DNA of 64,000 bases from CAXXOK01 sp963674895 (GTDB taxonomy: Bacteria > Bacillota > Clostridia > Christensenellales > Aristaeellaceae): NCBI GenBank assembly GCA_963674895.2, contig CAXXCY010000003.1, positions 1,984,001 through 2,048,000 on the forward strand, in the 5' to 3' direction. Shown in pieces: positions 16,018 to 25,416 of this stretch (position 1 is the first letter of the stretch; each line of letters opens with the position of its first letter). Position numbers and translations under genes: made by a program. The notes beneath the pieces were generated by a model, which was not told the DNA's origin, did no database searches, and worked only from the letters and a program-made list of their open reading frames with translations.

Positions 16018-17022
16018 CTATGAGTGCAACGTCAACATTTGCTGTTGCTTTACCTGTCTGCGCTGCTTGAGCGCCTGATAGATGTTGGGGAAGAGCACCA
16101 TGCCGATCAGCAGCACGCCGATGGCGAGGTTTAGGATAAACGAATCGTTAAAGGCGATCATCAGGCCGTTTTTCAGGCATGTCAGCAGGATGAGCGAGAG
16201 GAGCACGCCGATCACCGAGCCCTTGCCGCCCGAGGTGGACGCGCCCGAGAGCACCGCCACGGCAATGGCCTGCATCTCGTACCCGGCGGCGATGTTGTAC
16301 TTCACCGAGCCGGTGCGGCTTAAGAGCATGACGCCGCCGACGGCCGCCAGCAGGCCGTTCATCATAAACACCGTCACCTTGATCCGGTCGGTGCGGATGC
16401 CGGAATAGCGCGCGGTGGTGATGTTGGTGCCGGTAGCGAACAGGCGGCGGCCGAACGCCGTGTGGTGCAGGAGGATGTAAAACAGCGGGAACACCGCGAG
16501 CAGGCACAAAAGCATCACCGGCACGCCGCCGAGCACCAGGCCGTAGCCCAGGGTTTTTGAAAACCACGTCGGGAAGCCGCCCGCCGCGCTGTCCTTGAGG
16601 ATAATATAGGCGATGCCGCGGTAGATGGTCAGGGTGGAGAGCGTGATGATCATCGGGAACAGCTCTTTGAACTTCACCACCAGCAGCCCGTTGATCAGCC
16701 CGCAGACGGCGCCTGTAACCAGCGCGAGCGCGATCGCAGCCCAAAACGGCACGCCTTGCCCCGCGTTATACGCGACGCCCAGGACGGTCGTGCTCAGCGC
16801 CGCCGTGGAGCCCACGGAAATATCGATGTCGCCCAGTATCAGCACCATCATCGTGCCGATGGCCATGAAGCCGATATCCACAACGTACACGCGCGTCTGG
16901 TCCAGCAGCTTGACGGCCGTGTAGCTATCGCCCAGCCTGCCCTGGAAGAAAACGTACACCAGCAGCGTAAGCCCGATCACGAGCCATTCCCAGCGGAAGA
17001 ATACCCTGCGCAGCGATTTCAT
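16018..17022 (-). CDS. Sugar ABC transporter permease (RhaQ/RbsC family)
   Basis: A 334-residue integral membrane protein with eight to ten hydrophobic segments. It carries family marks LGDIDISVGSTAALS near residue 65 and AIAVAVLSGASTSGGKGS near residue 255, the coupling region that docks on the ATPase. The start ATG at 17022 is one base after the stop of the second permease gene, which indicates coupled translation. It pairs with the permease at 17024-18100, as in rhamnose or AI-2 importers with two different membrane subunits. Substrate unknown. Confidence 0.92.
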   Translation of the reverse strand: MKSLRRVFFRWEWLVIGLTLLVYVFFQGRLGDSYTAVKLLDQTRVYVVDIGFMAIGTMMVLILGDIDISVGSTAALSTTVLGVAYNAGQGVPFWAAIALALVTGAVCGLINGLLVVKFKELFPMIITLSTLTIYRGIAYIILKDSAAGGFPTWFSKTLGYGLVLGGVPVMLLCLLAVFPLFYILLHHTAFGRRLFATGTNITTARYSGIRTDRIKVTVFMMNGLLAAVGGVMLLSRTGSVKYNIAAGYEMQAIAVAVLSGASTSGGKGSVIGVLLSLILLTCLKNGLMIAFNDSFILNLAIGVLLIGMVLFPNIYQALKQRRQVKQQQMLTLHS

Positions 17023-17023
17023 G

Positions 17024-18100
17024 CTAGATCTTCCTCCCCTTGAGCTCGCGGCGGATGGTAATGCGCCGGAGGATGACGTTCAAGATAATCGCGATCAAAA
17101 TCAGCAGCCCCTGGATGAGCTTTTTCCAAAACTCCGCTTCGCCGGTCAGCCGCATCATGGGCAGCCCGTTGTTGATGACGCCGATCACCAGCGCGCCCAG
17201 CAGCACGGACGTGATTTTCCCCGCGCCGCCGGTGACCGATACGCCGCCGATCACGCAGGCCGCGATCACGTACATCTCATAGCCCATTTTCAAATCCTGC
17301 GTAATCTTGGTGTCGTGCGAGCCGAACATCACGCCGGCCAGCCCCGCCAGCACGCCCATGATGATATGCGCCATCAGGATCGTGCGCTCCGCCTTCACGC
17401 CGCGCATCTCGGCGGCCTCGCGGTTGGAGCCGACGGCGTACATATGCCTGCCGGCCCGGAAATACGTGACGAACAGGAACATGAGCAGCAGGCATAAAAG
17501 CATGATCCAGGTCTGGCCGTTGACGCCCAGAATGTCCTCGCGGGCGAACGCGACGAACGCGTCCGTCATATCCTTTTTATATACGGCCTGGCCGCTGGAA
17601 ACCACGTGGGAAAAACCGTAGAGGATGTACTGCATGCCAAGCGTCGCCACCACGGGCAGCACCTTGCCGTAGGCGATGATCGCGCCGTTGGCCGCGCCGC
17701 ACAGGCCGCCCACGCCCATGGCGATCAGCACGACGGCAAAAAGCGGCAATCCGGTTTTCACGCGCACCACGGTTTCCACGCCGTCCACGACGACCGTCGT
17801 ATCGGTGACCACCAGCGACTGGCGCATCACCATCGCGGCGATCATCGCCGACAGCGCCATGATGCCGGAGACGGAAATATCGATCGAGCCGACCAGGAGC
17901 ACGCACATCATGCCCGCCGCCAGGATGAACAGCGGCGCGGTATCCTTGAGGATAAAGAAGAACTTGTCCCAGGTTAAAAACAGGGGATTGCGCAGCCCGA
18001 CGACGAGCCACAGGGCTGCGAGGATCAGCAGCAGGCCGATTTCACGGTGCCTGGAAAAAAGGGACACGATCGGCGCCTGCCGGTTCTTGCCGTCTCTCAC
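17024..18100 (-). CDS. Sugar ABC transporter permease (RhaP/RbsC family)
   Basis: A 358-residue membrane protein with LLVGSIDISVSGIMALSAM and VIAACVIGGVSVTGGAGK, the two conserved loops of ribose/rhamnose-type permeases. A larger extracellular loop between them (VVTDTTVVVDGVETVVRVKT) is unusual. I place the start at the GTG at 18100: it overlaps the ATPase stop codon by four bases (GTGA) and is preceded by GGGGGGAAA. The same frame stays open upstream inside the ATPase gene, but that part reads like shadow sequence, not a membrane protein. Confidence 0.88.
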   Translation of the reverse strand: MRDGKNRQAPIVSLFSRHREIGLLLILAALWLVVGLRNPLFLTWDKFFFILKDTAPLFILAAGMMCVLLVGSIDISVSGIMALSAMIAAMVMRQSLVVTDTTVVVDGVETVVRVKTGLPLFAVVLIAMGVGGLCGAANGAIIAYGKVLPVVATLGMQYILYGFSHVVSSGQAVYKKDMTDAFVAFAREDILGVNGQTWIMLLCLLLMFLFVTYFRAGRHMYAVGSNREAAEMRGVKAERTILMAHIIMGVLAGLAGVMFGSHDTKITQDLKMGYEMYVIAACVIGGVSVTGGAGKITSVLLGALVIGVINNGLPMMRLTGEAEFWKKLIQGLLILIAIILNVILRRITIRRELKGRKI

Positions 18101-19605
18101 GCCGTTTCCCCCCTTCCCATCGGCAGCGCGGCGGCCAGTACGGTCTCCTGCGTGGCGTCCTGTTTCGCGATCGTAGCGGACACCCTGCCTTCCCGCATCA
18201 CCACGATGCGGTCGCACATATTGATAACCTCCGGCATTTCCGAGGTGATCATCAGGATGCCGTAGCCCTGCGCCGCCAGGTCGCACATCACCTCGTAGAT
18301 CTGGGCCTTGCTGCCCACGTCCACGCCCTTGGTCGGCTCGTCCATAATCAGAATTTTGGAGTTTCCGCTTAACAGTTTGCCGATGACCACCTTTTGCTGG
18401 TTCCCGCCGGACAGCGACTCCGCGGGCGTTTCCACCGATACGGCGCGCACCTTCAGGAGATCGAAGAACTTCTGGCTTTCCGCCTGCTCGAGCTTGGACT
18501 TGATCATTTTGCGGCGCGTGTAGCGCCCGATGGTCGGCAGGGTGATATTGCGTGTGATCGACCACGGCAAAAACAGCCCCTGCTTCTGCCTGTCCTCGGG
18601 CAGCAGGCCGACGGAATAATTAAGCGCGTCGTGCGGGCCCCGGATGCCGGCCTTCTCCCCGCGGATGAATACGTCCCCGCCGTTCGCCTTGGTGATGCCG
18701 CAAATCGCCTGCACCACCTCTGTGCGCCCCGCGCCGACCAGGCCCGTAAGGCCGAGGATCTCCCCTTCGTGCAGGGTGAAGCTGATATCCGCGAAATGCC
18801 CGGTCTGCGAGAAGTTCTCCACGCGCAGCAGCTCCCCGCCGATGGGATTTGATTTGACGGGGAAGAACTGGTCGATGGAACGGCCCACCATATGCCGGAC
18901 CAGGTCGTCCTCCGTAACGTCGCCGATGTCCCACGTGCCGATATACTGGCCGTCGCGCAGGATGCTTACGCGGTCCGCCAGCTTGAAGGTATCCTCCAGG
19001 CGGTGGGAGATCAGGATGATCGATACGCCGTGCTCGCGCAGGCTGCGGGCGATCTCGTACAGCTCCTCCGATTCCTGGCGTGTCAGCGCGGCGGTCGGCT
19101 CGTCCATAATCAGGATTTTCATGTTCTGTGAGAGCGCCTTGGCGATTTCCACCATCTGCTGCTGCGCGATGCTCAGCGTCCCCATGGTGTCCGTGGGCTT
19201 GATCGTCGCGCCCATTTTATCCAGCAGCGCCTGCGCCGCCTGGTTGGTCTGCTTCCAGTTGATGAGCTTGACCCCATTGAAGAGCTTCTCATGCCCCATG
19301 AAGATGTTCTCCGCCACGGTCAGATCCGGATAGATGGCCAGGTGCTGATAGATAGCCGCGATCCCGTGGCGCGCGGCGACCAGCGGATCGTGCATGACGA
19401 TCTTCCTGCCTTCGAGGATAATCTCGCCGCCGTCGGGATGGTGCACGCCCGTGAGCACCTGAATGAAGGTGGACTTGCCCGCGCCGTTTTCACCCATCAG
19501 CGCGTGAATCTCCCCCGGGTAGAGGTTAAAATCGACGCGGTCCAGCGCCTTGACCCCGGGGAACGTTTTGGTGATATGCTTTATTTCAAGCAGAAATCCG
19601 CTCAT
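18097..19605 (-). CDS. Sugar ABC transporter ATPase, two-domain (RhaT/RbsA-like)
   Basis: A 502-residue ATPase with two nucleotide-binding domains. The first has Walker A GENGAGKST, signature LSIAQQQMVEIAKAL and Walker B ILIMDEPTAAL. The second has a degenerate Walker A, GLVGAGRTE, as normal in this family, plus LSGGNQQKVVIGKLL and ILIMDEPTKGVDVG. It powers the two permeases and binding protein that follow. The ATG at 19605 has a GAAAGGCCGG site upstream; the frame is open further upstream but without a ribosome site. It is the first gene of its operon. Confidence 0.93.
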   Translation of the reverse strand: MSGFLLEIKHITKTFPGVKALDRVDFNLYPGEIHALMGENGAGKSTFIQVLTGVHHPDGGEIILEGRKIVMHDPLVAARHGIAAIYQHLAIYPDLTVAENIFMGHEKLFNGVKLINWKQTNQAAQALLDKMGATIKPTDTMGTLSIAQQQMVEIAKALSQNMKILIMDEPTAALTRQESEELYEIARSLREHGVSIILISHRLEDTFKLADRVSILRDGQYIGTWDIGDVTEDDLVRHMVGRSIDQFFPVKSNPIGGELLRVENFSQTGHFADISFTLHEGEILGLTGLVGAGRTEVVQAICGITKANGGDVFIRGEKAGIRGPHDALNYSVGLLPEDRQKQGLFLPWSITRNITLPTIGRYTRRKMIKSKLEQAESQKFFDLLKVRAVSVETPAESLSGGNQQKVVIGKLLSGNSKILIMDEPTKGVDVGSKAQIYEVMCDLAAQGYGILMITSEMPEVINMCDRIVVMREGRVSATIAKQDATQETVLAAALPMGRGETA

Positions 19606-19765
19606 CGTTTCCGGCCTTTCCCTATACGGTTTATTCTCGCTTGCTCCAGAAAGCGACACGCTTCTAAACGTATCGTAACCTATCCAAAACGGAATGAAAA
19701 TGACCATTTGGCAAATGCGGATATCTAATTTTCAAAACTGCGCAGGGGTGTGTTGACAATACTAA

Positions 19766-19794
19766 GCCGGACCGCCTGTTTCGGGCGGCCCGGC
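19766..19794 (-). terminator. Hairpin after the MalG-type permease gene
   Basis: GCCGGACCGCC (19766-19776) pairs with GGCGGCCCGGC (19784-19794) with one mismatch. It lies 26 bases after the permease stop on the minus strand; the T run is weak, so termination efficiency is uncertain. Confidence 0.5.
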
Positions 19795-19819
19795 CAGGAC
19801 GCGGCAAACGCCGTTATAA

Positions 19820-20671
19820 CTATCCTTTCACCGCTCCGCCGATGGTCATGGCGCGCTCCACCTGTTCTGAAAACAGTACGTAAACCAGAATGGCAGGTAG
19901 ACTGGCAACAACCATCGTAGCACCCATGCTGCCCCAATCGGTGGTGAATTGCCCCTGGAAAAACAATACGCCCAACGGCAGCGTTTTCAATCTTGATACG
20001 CTGCCCACCAATACATTGGCAAGGATAAACTCGTTCCAGGACGCCAGAAAAACATAGATGGCAATCGTAATCGTGGCAGGATTGACCAGCGGGATGATGA
20101 TGCGAAGGAAAACCTGCCGGATACCCGCGCCGTCGATGCAGGCCGCCTCCTCCATTTCATAGGGAATGCCTCTGAAAAAGCCATAATAAACCATACACGC
20201 AAACGCCAGGTTAATTCCTGCATAAGGCAGAATCAAAGACCAGTAGGTACCCAGAAGATCCAGATTGCCGACTGTTTTCACTACCGGAATCATGATGGCC
20301 TGAATGGGAATGAACATACCCAGCGCAATCAGCATCCGCAGAGCTTCGCGGCCCTTGAAGCGCAGCCGGGATATGGCGAACGTGAACATCATCGCACAGG
20401 CAAGGGTGAGCAGTACCGTTCCGGCGCCGACGACGACGCTGTTGAGAAAATAGAGGGGGACGTCGTACTGGGACAGTGCATTGGCATAGTTGCCCCACTG
20501 CCAAACGATCGGCGGACCGAAGGAATTGGTGACAAAAATCTCCTCATTGGATTTGAGGGAGTAAAAGACCATCCAGACCAGTGGATAGAGCGAGAAAGCC
20601 GCATATAGCCACAAAAACAGGGAGAATACCCTTGTGCCGATACTCTTTTTGCGCGTCCGCCGCATCTTCAT
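19820..20671 (-). CDS. Carbohydrate ABC transporter permease, MalG type
   Basis: A 283-residue inner-membrane protein with six predicted helices and the EAA loop that contacts the ATPase: YEMEEAACIDGAGIRQVFLRI. Other marks are FLWLYAAFSLYPLVWMVF near the N-terminus and FLASWNEFILANVLVG. The ATG at 20671 overlaps the stop of the MalF-type gene (ATGA) and is preceded by GGGGAGG. No ATPase gene is in this operon, so a shared MsmK-type ATPase from elsewhere is likely, which is usual in Firmicutes. Confidence 0.92.
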   Translation of the reverse strand: MKMRRTRKKSIGTRVFSLFLWLYAAFSLYPLVWMVFYSLKSNEEIFVTNSFGPPIVWQWGNYANALSQYDVPLYFLNSVVVGAGTVLLTLACAMMFTFAISRLRFKGREALRMLIALGMFIPIQAIMIPVVKTVGNLDLLGTYWSLILPYAGINLAFACMVYYGFFRGIPYEMEEAACIDGAGIRQVFLRIIIPLVNPATITIAIYVFLASWNEFILANVLVGSVSRLKTLPLGVLFFQGQFTTDWGSMGATMVVASLPAILVYVLFSEQVERAMTIGGAVKG

Positions 20672-21576
20672 CTCGACAGCCTCCCCGCCCTGCCGGGCCT
20701 GCGCCCGCCGCGATCCCTGAACAGAAAGCTGAGGATGAGAATCACCATCAGGCATTCCAGCACCAGTACCGATGCGGCGGAAAGCCCATACCCGTATTGA
20801 TGGCTGACAAAAGCCGAGCGGTACATGATATAGGTGAGCGTATAGGTCGCCGTACCGGGACCGCCGCCAGTCATAATCTGCATCTCCGCAAACGCCTTGA
20901 TGCCACCCGTAATGGAAACCAGAAGGCAAAAACTAAAGGTGTCTTTCAAAAGCGGCAACGTGATTTTTAAGTGGGAACGCACCTTGCCGGCCCCGTCAAT
21001 CTGCGCAGCCTCGTAGTATTCCTCCGGGATGGATTTGATCCCAGCAACCAGCAGGGCGAACTGATAGCCCATCCACTGCCAGGCGTTCACAAAAGCGATG
21101 GCGTAGATCGCCTGGTATCGTTTGCCCAGGAAATTCTGCTGAAAATCAATGCCGAGCGCCCGCACCAGCGCGTTGAACAATCCGTTGTCGGGATCAAGTA
21201 TGGAACTCCACAGCTGGCAGACAACGGTAACCGAAAGCACCACGGGAACAAAGTACGCCGTACGGAAAAATTTCCGGAAGCGGATCTGTTTATCCGATAC
21301 GGCGATGGCAAACAGCGTGGCAAAAAATAGCTGGTACACCGTGATGACGGCCGCAAATTTAAAACCGTTCAAGTTGGCGGTCGAAAAAACCGAAGTGGAA
21401 AAAAGCTTTGCGTAGTTGGCCGTGCCTGTGAAAACGGCGGCGTTCACACCGTCCCAGCTAAAAAAGCTGAAATAAAACACCTGGAGGATGGGCAACAGCA
21501 CAAATGTAGAAAACAGCAGCAGCGCAGGCGTAATAAAGGCCACGATCGCCAAAGGATTGGAAAGATACTTCTTCAT
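20668..21576 (-). CDS. Carbohydrate ABC transporter permease, MalF/UgpA type
   Basis: A 302-residue permease with an N-terminal helix (IVAFITPALLLFSTFVLLPI), the phrase YFSFFSWDGVN typical of the group, and the EAA loop EEYYEAAQIDGAGKVRSHLK. GGPGTATYTLTYIMYRSAF near the end is also typical of sugar permeases. It pairs with the MalG-type subunit just downstream and with the binding protein at 21763-23013. Its start ATG at 21576 has a GGGAGGATTC site. Confidence 0.92.
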   Translation of the reverse strand: MKKYLSNPLAIVAFITPALLLFSTFVLLPILQVFYFSFFSWDGVNAAVFTGTANYAKLFSTSVFSTANLNGFKFAAVITVYQLFFATLFAIAVSDKQIRFRKFFRTAYFVPVVLSVTVVCQLWSSILDPDNGLFNALVRALGIDFQQNFLGKRYQAIYAIAFVNAWQWMGYQFALLVAGIKSIPEEYYEAAQIDGAGKVRSHLKITLPLLKDTFSFCLLVSITGGIKAFAEMQIMTGGGPGTATYTLTYIMYRSAFVSHQYGYGLSAASVLVLECLMVILILSFLFRDRGGRRPGRAGRLSR

Positions 21577-21681
21577 GAATCCTCCCGCTCAGGAAACGTT
21601 TGTTTTCCGCATTCTCCCTGCCTCAGGTATCAGTATAAAGTATACGGATCAAAGATACAAAAAGCGGAGAATATACCAACA

Positions 21682-21705
21682 GGGACGGCGGTTGTCCGCC
21701 GTCCC
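21682..21705. repeat. Perfect 10-bp GGGACGGCGG hairpin
   Basis: GGGACGGCGG and CCGCCGTCCC flank TTGT between the binding-protein and permease genes. There is no T run. Its GGGACGG core recurs in two hairpins at 56169-56190 and 56206-56236. Confidence 0.5.
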
Positions 21706-21762
21706 CAGACCATTGGCAAACTATGTTTGGCAACGGAATGCCAGCTTAAAAACAAGGCGCCG

Positions 21763-23013
21763 TTATTCCATGGCGGCGCTGATTTCACTGATGAACTCAT
21801 CCACGGTATATTCACCGGAGATCAGAGCCTGGCTCCATGTGCCGATGGCTTCCGTAAAGACTGTATTCGTCAGGCCCCAGGCGAAAGCGGTGGTGCTGGT
21901 CATGGCGGGAATGGCGGCCACAAGATCGTTCATCATGGCGGGCAGGGTATCGTTGGTCATGCCTACGTTCAGGGCAACCAGAGGATTATTGCGCAGCGTA
22001 ATCTTTGCTTCGCAGTATTTCTCGCTGATGAAAGCGGCAACCTCCGCTGCCAGCTCGGCATTTTCCGAAGCGGAATTTACGGCGTAGCCGGAAATCGAGC
22101 CGCCGCCCGAGAACGCAGTCTTCCCGGTTTCATAGGATGCTTCGTCATAGGAGGGATAGTATATCCAGCAAGCGTCGTCGCCCAGCGCAGCGGCCGCCGA
22201 CTCGATGTACCACTGGCCGTTGAGGAACATGGCGGCCTGGCCGGTGAGGAACAGCTCCGACGCCTGGTCATAGTTGGTGGAGGTGACGCTTGTCTGGAAC
22301 ATACCGGACACCACAAGCTCCGCCAGCTTTTCCGCCGCGTTCACATACGCTTCGTCGGTAACGGATGCCTCTCCACGGTCCAGAGCCTTGATACCGCCGG
22401 CGTTATAGCGGGTCGCAATCACATCGTACATCGAAGAAGTAATCCAGCCCTCCTGGCCGAAAAGCGCAAGGGGGATGATGCCGTTGGCGTTGAATACGTC
22501 GATGCAGTGAAGCAGTTCGTCGTACGTCGTTGGAAGCGCCAGTTCGTACTGGTCAAACAATGCTTTATTGCAATACCAAAGCACATATTCCTGTCCAGCG
22601 TAGGGGAAGGCATAGATGTTTCCGTCGTCGTCATACAGGAAATCATAGCAGGAGGGATAGACTTTTTCAATGAAACCGGTTGCTTTCGCAACATCGTTAA
22701 GCACCATAACCTGCCCGCTCTGACGGAACGTGGACAGGATACCGCTGCCGGTCTGGTAAATATCGGGAAGCTGGTTTGAGGCGGCAAGGGCAAGCAGCGT
22801 CGCGCCGTCGTCCTGCGCCTGCACAATCAGCTCCAACTCTACATTGGGATAGGCTTCGGCAAGCTTGGACACGGCATAGTCGTACGGTACCTTTGTGTCG
22901 TCGTCGGCATACTGGGCATAGATGGTCAGCTTCACCTTCTCGCCTTCAGCCAGCGCGGATGCAACGGAAAGAGTCAACACAAGCGACAGGAGGATACAAA
23001 GCGTTTTCTTCAT
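21763..23013 (-). CDS. Carbohydrate ABC transporter binding protein (family 1)
   Basis: A 416-residue secreted binding protein. The signal peptide is KKTLCILLSLVLTLSVASALA; no lipobox cysteine is seen. The mature part has the MalE/UgpB-like pattern: LTIYAQYADDDTKVPYDYAV, a LPDIYQTGSG stretch and the DQASELFLTGQAAMFLNGQW segment common to sugar-binding proteins. It is first in the operon with two permeases and is divergently transcribed from a LacI regulator gene. AGAAGGAG lies upstream of the ATG. The sugar is unknown. Confidence 0.92.
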   Translation of the reverse strand: MKKTLCILLSLVLTLSVASALAEGEKVKLTIYAQYADDDTKVPYDYAVSKLAEAYPNVELELIVQAQDDGATLLALAASNQLPDIYQTGSGILSTFRQSGQVMVLNDVAKATGFIEKVYPSCYDFLYDDDGNIYAFPYAGQEYVLWYCNKALFDQYELALPTTYDELLHCIDVFNANGIIPLALFGQEGWITSSMYDVIATRYNAGGIKALDRGEASVTDEAYVNAAEKLAELVVSGMFQTSVTSTNYDQASELFLTGQAAMFLNGQWYIESAAAALGDDACWIYYPSYDEASYETGKTAFSGGGSISGYAVNSASENAELAAEVAAFISEKYCEAKITLRNNPLVALNVGMTNDTLPAMMNDLVAAIPAMTSTTAFAWGLTNTVFTEAIGTWSQALISGEYTVDEFISEISAAME

Positions 23014-23066
23014 TTTCGGATCTCCTTCTTTTCGGCTCTGGGAGCCATGCTGTTTTGTTGATGAAG

Positions 23067-23079
23067 GGGCGAAACACGT
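23067..23079. promoter_or_regulatory. Possible LacI operator in the leader
   Basis: GAAACACGTTTC is an even palindrome between the promoter and the start codon of the binding-protein gene. AACGTTTG cores also occur near 21596 and 23191. LacI-family sites often have this centre; assignment is tentative. Confidence 0.35.
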
Positions 23080-23113
23080 TTCTGCTTATCTGCTCCCCCC
23101 ACTGTTTGAATCA

Positions 23114-23142
23114 AACATACTATACGAAGATCGGAATGTCAA
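23114..23142 (-). promoter_or_regulatory. Promoter of the binding-protein/permease operon
   Basis: TTGACA (23142-23137) and TATGTT (23119-23114) on the minus strand with a 17-base spacer. Confidence 0.6.
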
Positions 23143-23155
23143 TAGAATTTTATGA

Positions 23156-23182
23156 AAATTTACTAAATATAATAGTAAAATT
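23156..23182. promoter_or_regulatory. A+T-rich inverted repeat between divergent promoters
   Basis: AAATTTACTA (23156-23165) and TAGTAAAATT (23173-23182) form an inverted repeat with one mismatch around seven bases. It lies just upstream of the -35 of the transporter operon and could bind a regulator. Confidence 0.4.
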
Positions 23183-23206
23183 ATGAGTAACAACGTTTGA
23201 TTTTGC

Positions 23207-23235
23207 TTTACTTTTTCGTTTCAATCCGTTACTAT
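23207..23235 (+). promoter_or_regulatory. Promoter of the LacI regulator gene
   Basis: TTTACT (23207-23212) and TACTAT (23230-23235), 17 bases apart. A moderate match to consensus. Confidence 0.4.
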
Positions 23236-23281
23236 ATCCAAAAGAGGCATTTTTTTCAGCTTTTTGAAGGACGGTGCGGAT

Positions 23282-24313
23282 ATGGCAACCATTAAGGATA
23301 TCGCAAAAGCGGCCGATGTATCTCCCGCTACGGTATCGCGCGTGCTCAACCATGACACCACGCTAAGCGTATCCCCTGACACCAAGGTACGCGTTCTGGA
23401 AATCGCGGAAGCTTTGGATTACGTACCCCTCAGGAAGCGAAAGGAAGCCGTGGTTCCCAACCGGCGTAGGTGCGTCGCCATCGCGAACTGGTACAGCGTT
23501 TCCAATCAGATCGAGGACCCCTATTATTTGTATATGGAACGCGCCATTCAAAAGAAATGTGCGCTTTATAATATCGACTTCATCAGCATTCATTCCATGG
23601 ATGGCAAATACATACAGTCCGCCGATACCGCGCTGGACGGGATCGTGGGTATCGGCCGTTTCTCCGCCGAGCAGGCGGAGGCGCTTTCCGAATTCTCCCC
23701 CAATATGGTTTTTTTGGATTCGTCTCCGGACGATCTGAAGTATAACGCGGTGATTGTCAATACGGCCTGCGGCACAAAAGCGGCGCTCGCACACCTGTAT
23801 GCGCTTGGACACCGCAGGATTGCTTTTATCGGCAGCCGCGTAGTGGAGTATTTTGATTTGTTTCCGTCGGACTTGCGGGAGCAGGCGTATATCCGTTTTA
23901 TGCGGGACCACGGATTGTTTGACCCGGAATTGCTGCTGATCGGCGACAGGATGTCCCATGATGAGGCGTGCCGGCTGACGGATATATTGCTGGAAACATG
24001 CGATCCGCTGCCGACGGCGATCTTTGCCGAAAACGACACCATGGCCATCGGCGTGCTCTCCATATTGAAGCGCTTTGGAATTGCCGTCCCCAAGCAGATC
24101 AGCATGGTGGGATGCAACAACCTTTCCGTTTCCAGGCATGCTTCGCCGCCTCTGACCACAGTTGATATTCCACTGGATGAAGTGGCTGATTGCGCGTTGG
24201 AAATGCTGAACAGGCAGATTGAGCAGAAGTATGATTATGCCCGCACCATCATGATTTCCTCCAAGCTGATTATCCGTCAATCAACTGCAAAAGCAGGGGA
24301 CGATTCCATGTGA
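23282..24313 (+). CDS. LacI-family transcriptional regulator
   Basis: A 343-residue repressor. The N-terminal helix-turn-helix is ATIKDIAKAADVSPATVSRV with hinge LNHDTTLSV; the rest is a periplasmic-binding-like effector domain (HRRIAFIGSR, PTAIFAENDTMAIGVLSIL, SMVGCNNLSVSRHASPPLTT). It is divergent from the MalFG-type operon and probably represses it until the sugar is present. I use the ATG at 23282, eight bases after GAAGGACG; an upstream TTG would add six residues ahead of the usual N-terminus. Confidence 0.92.
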   Translation: MATIKDIAKAADVSPATVSRVLNHDTTLSVSPDTKVRVLEIAEALDYVPLRKRKEAVVPNRRRCVAIANWYSVSNQIEDPYYLYMERAIQKKCALYNIDFISIHSMDGKYIQSADTALDGIVGIGRFSAEQAEALSEFSPNMVFLDSSPDDLKYNAVIVNTACGTKAALAHLYALGHRRIAFIGSRVVEYFDLFPSDLREQAYIRFMRDHGLFDPELLLIGDRMSHDEACRLTDILLETCDPLPTAIFAENDTMAIGVLSILKRFGIAVPKQISMVGCNNLSVSRHASPPLTTVDIPLDEVADCALEMLNRQIEQKYDYARTIMISSKLIIRQSTAKAGDDSM

Positions 24314-24390
24314 AGGCACGCAGAATAGTACCGACTGCGGCGTATTGACAACAATTGCATCAAACAGAAACGACAGGCAAGAGCTTTTTG

Positions 24391-25416
24391 TTACAGCGTC
24401 CGGAACTTCTTGAGCGCAAGGGTATTGATGATCCACAGCGCCAATGTGTATCCGACAAGAGCCAGGGTCTGCAGCCAGATTTTGGAGAATCCCGCGCCCT
24501 CGATCAGCACGCGGCGGATGGCTTCGGAGCTGTAGTACACCGGCATGATATAGCTGAGGTTGCCCAGCCCGAACGGGATGGTGTCCTGCGGGATGATTCC
24601 GCAGAAGAAGATCTGGGGAATGACCAGCGTCGGGATGAACTGCACGACCTGCATCTCCGACGACGCCACGATCGAAACCAACGCGCCGAACAGCACCGCC
24701 ATCACCGTGTTGATGAGCATAATCATAAAAATCAGCCCGACGCTGCCGGCGCACGGCATCTTAAGCACGTAGAGCGTAAAGACGACGAGCAGCGCCGATT
24801 GGATGACCGCGAAAAAACCGTACCCGAGCATGTAACCCGTCATTACTTCCCATCGTTTGACCGGCGTCATCAGCAGCCTTTCCAGCGTCCCGCCCGTGCG
24901 CTCCCGCACCAGCGTCATCCCCGAGATCACAAATACGAAGAAGAACGATAAAAACGCCAGGAACACAAACCCGAGCGATTGGAATATCGTCGCGTCCTCG
25001 CCGTACACCACGTGCGTGTTCACTTTGACCGCCGCGGGCGTGAGGGACGCGATCGCGGTTTGCAGCGCCTTGATTGCGCTCGCGCTCTTCTCCGTGGTTT
25101 CGAGGATGTAGGTGTCGATTTGGGTCCCGTCGCGGGTAACGATCATGTCGATGGACTTGTCGTCAATCAGCAGCTGCTCCTCGGACTCATAGGTCATGGA
25201 ACGCAGGTCAGCCAGACGGACGTCCTCGCTCTCCAGCGCCGACAGTACCGGCGCGGGCAGCGCGCTCTGGTCCAGGGCGATGGTGGGAACATATCCCGAA
25301 TCGTTGAGCAGGAAGAAGATCAGCGTAAAGATGAGGATCGGTGCGAACACGATCAGCCCCAGGGTCCGCTTGTCGCCCATCATCTGGTGAATCACGCGCA
25401 CTACGATGCCTTTCAT
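24391..25416 (-). CDS. ABC-2 type exporter permease
   Basis: A 341-residue membrane subunit of an ABC exporter. It has one N-terminal helix (LGLIVFAPILIFTLIFFLLN), a large extracellular domain (residues about 45-165), then five helices in the C-terminal half with the ABC-2 signature region VRERTGGTLERLLMTPVKRWE. Such pairs export drugs, lipids or peptides. Its start overlaps the ATPase stop by four bases, and a TetR regulator heads the operon, a layout typical of drug-efflux systems. The substrate cannot be inferred. Confidence 0.9.
   Translation of the reverse strand: MKGIVVRVIHQMMGDKRTLGLIVFAPILIFTLIFFLLNDSGYVPTIALDQSALPAPVLSALESEDVRLADLRSMTYESEEQLLIDDKSIDMIVTRDGTQIDTYILETTEKSASAIKALQTAIASLTPAAVKVNTHVVYGEDATIFQSLGFVFLAFLSFFFVFVISGMTLVRERTGGTLERLLMTPVKRWEVMTGYMLGYGFFAVIQSALLVVFTLYVLKMPCAGSVGLIFMIMLINTVMAVLFGALVSIVASSEMQVVQFIPTLVIPQIFFCGIIPQDTIPFGLGNLSYIMPVYYSSEAIRRVLIEGAGFSKIWLQTLALVGYTLALWIINTLALKKFRTL

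Noticed and set aside
17024..18565. A longer version of the permease gene starting near 18565
   Set aside because: The added N-terminus overlaps the ATPase gene and is not membrane-like; the GTG at 18100 has a GTGA overlap and a good ribosome site.
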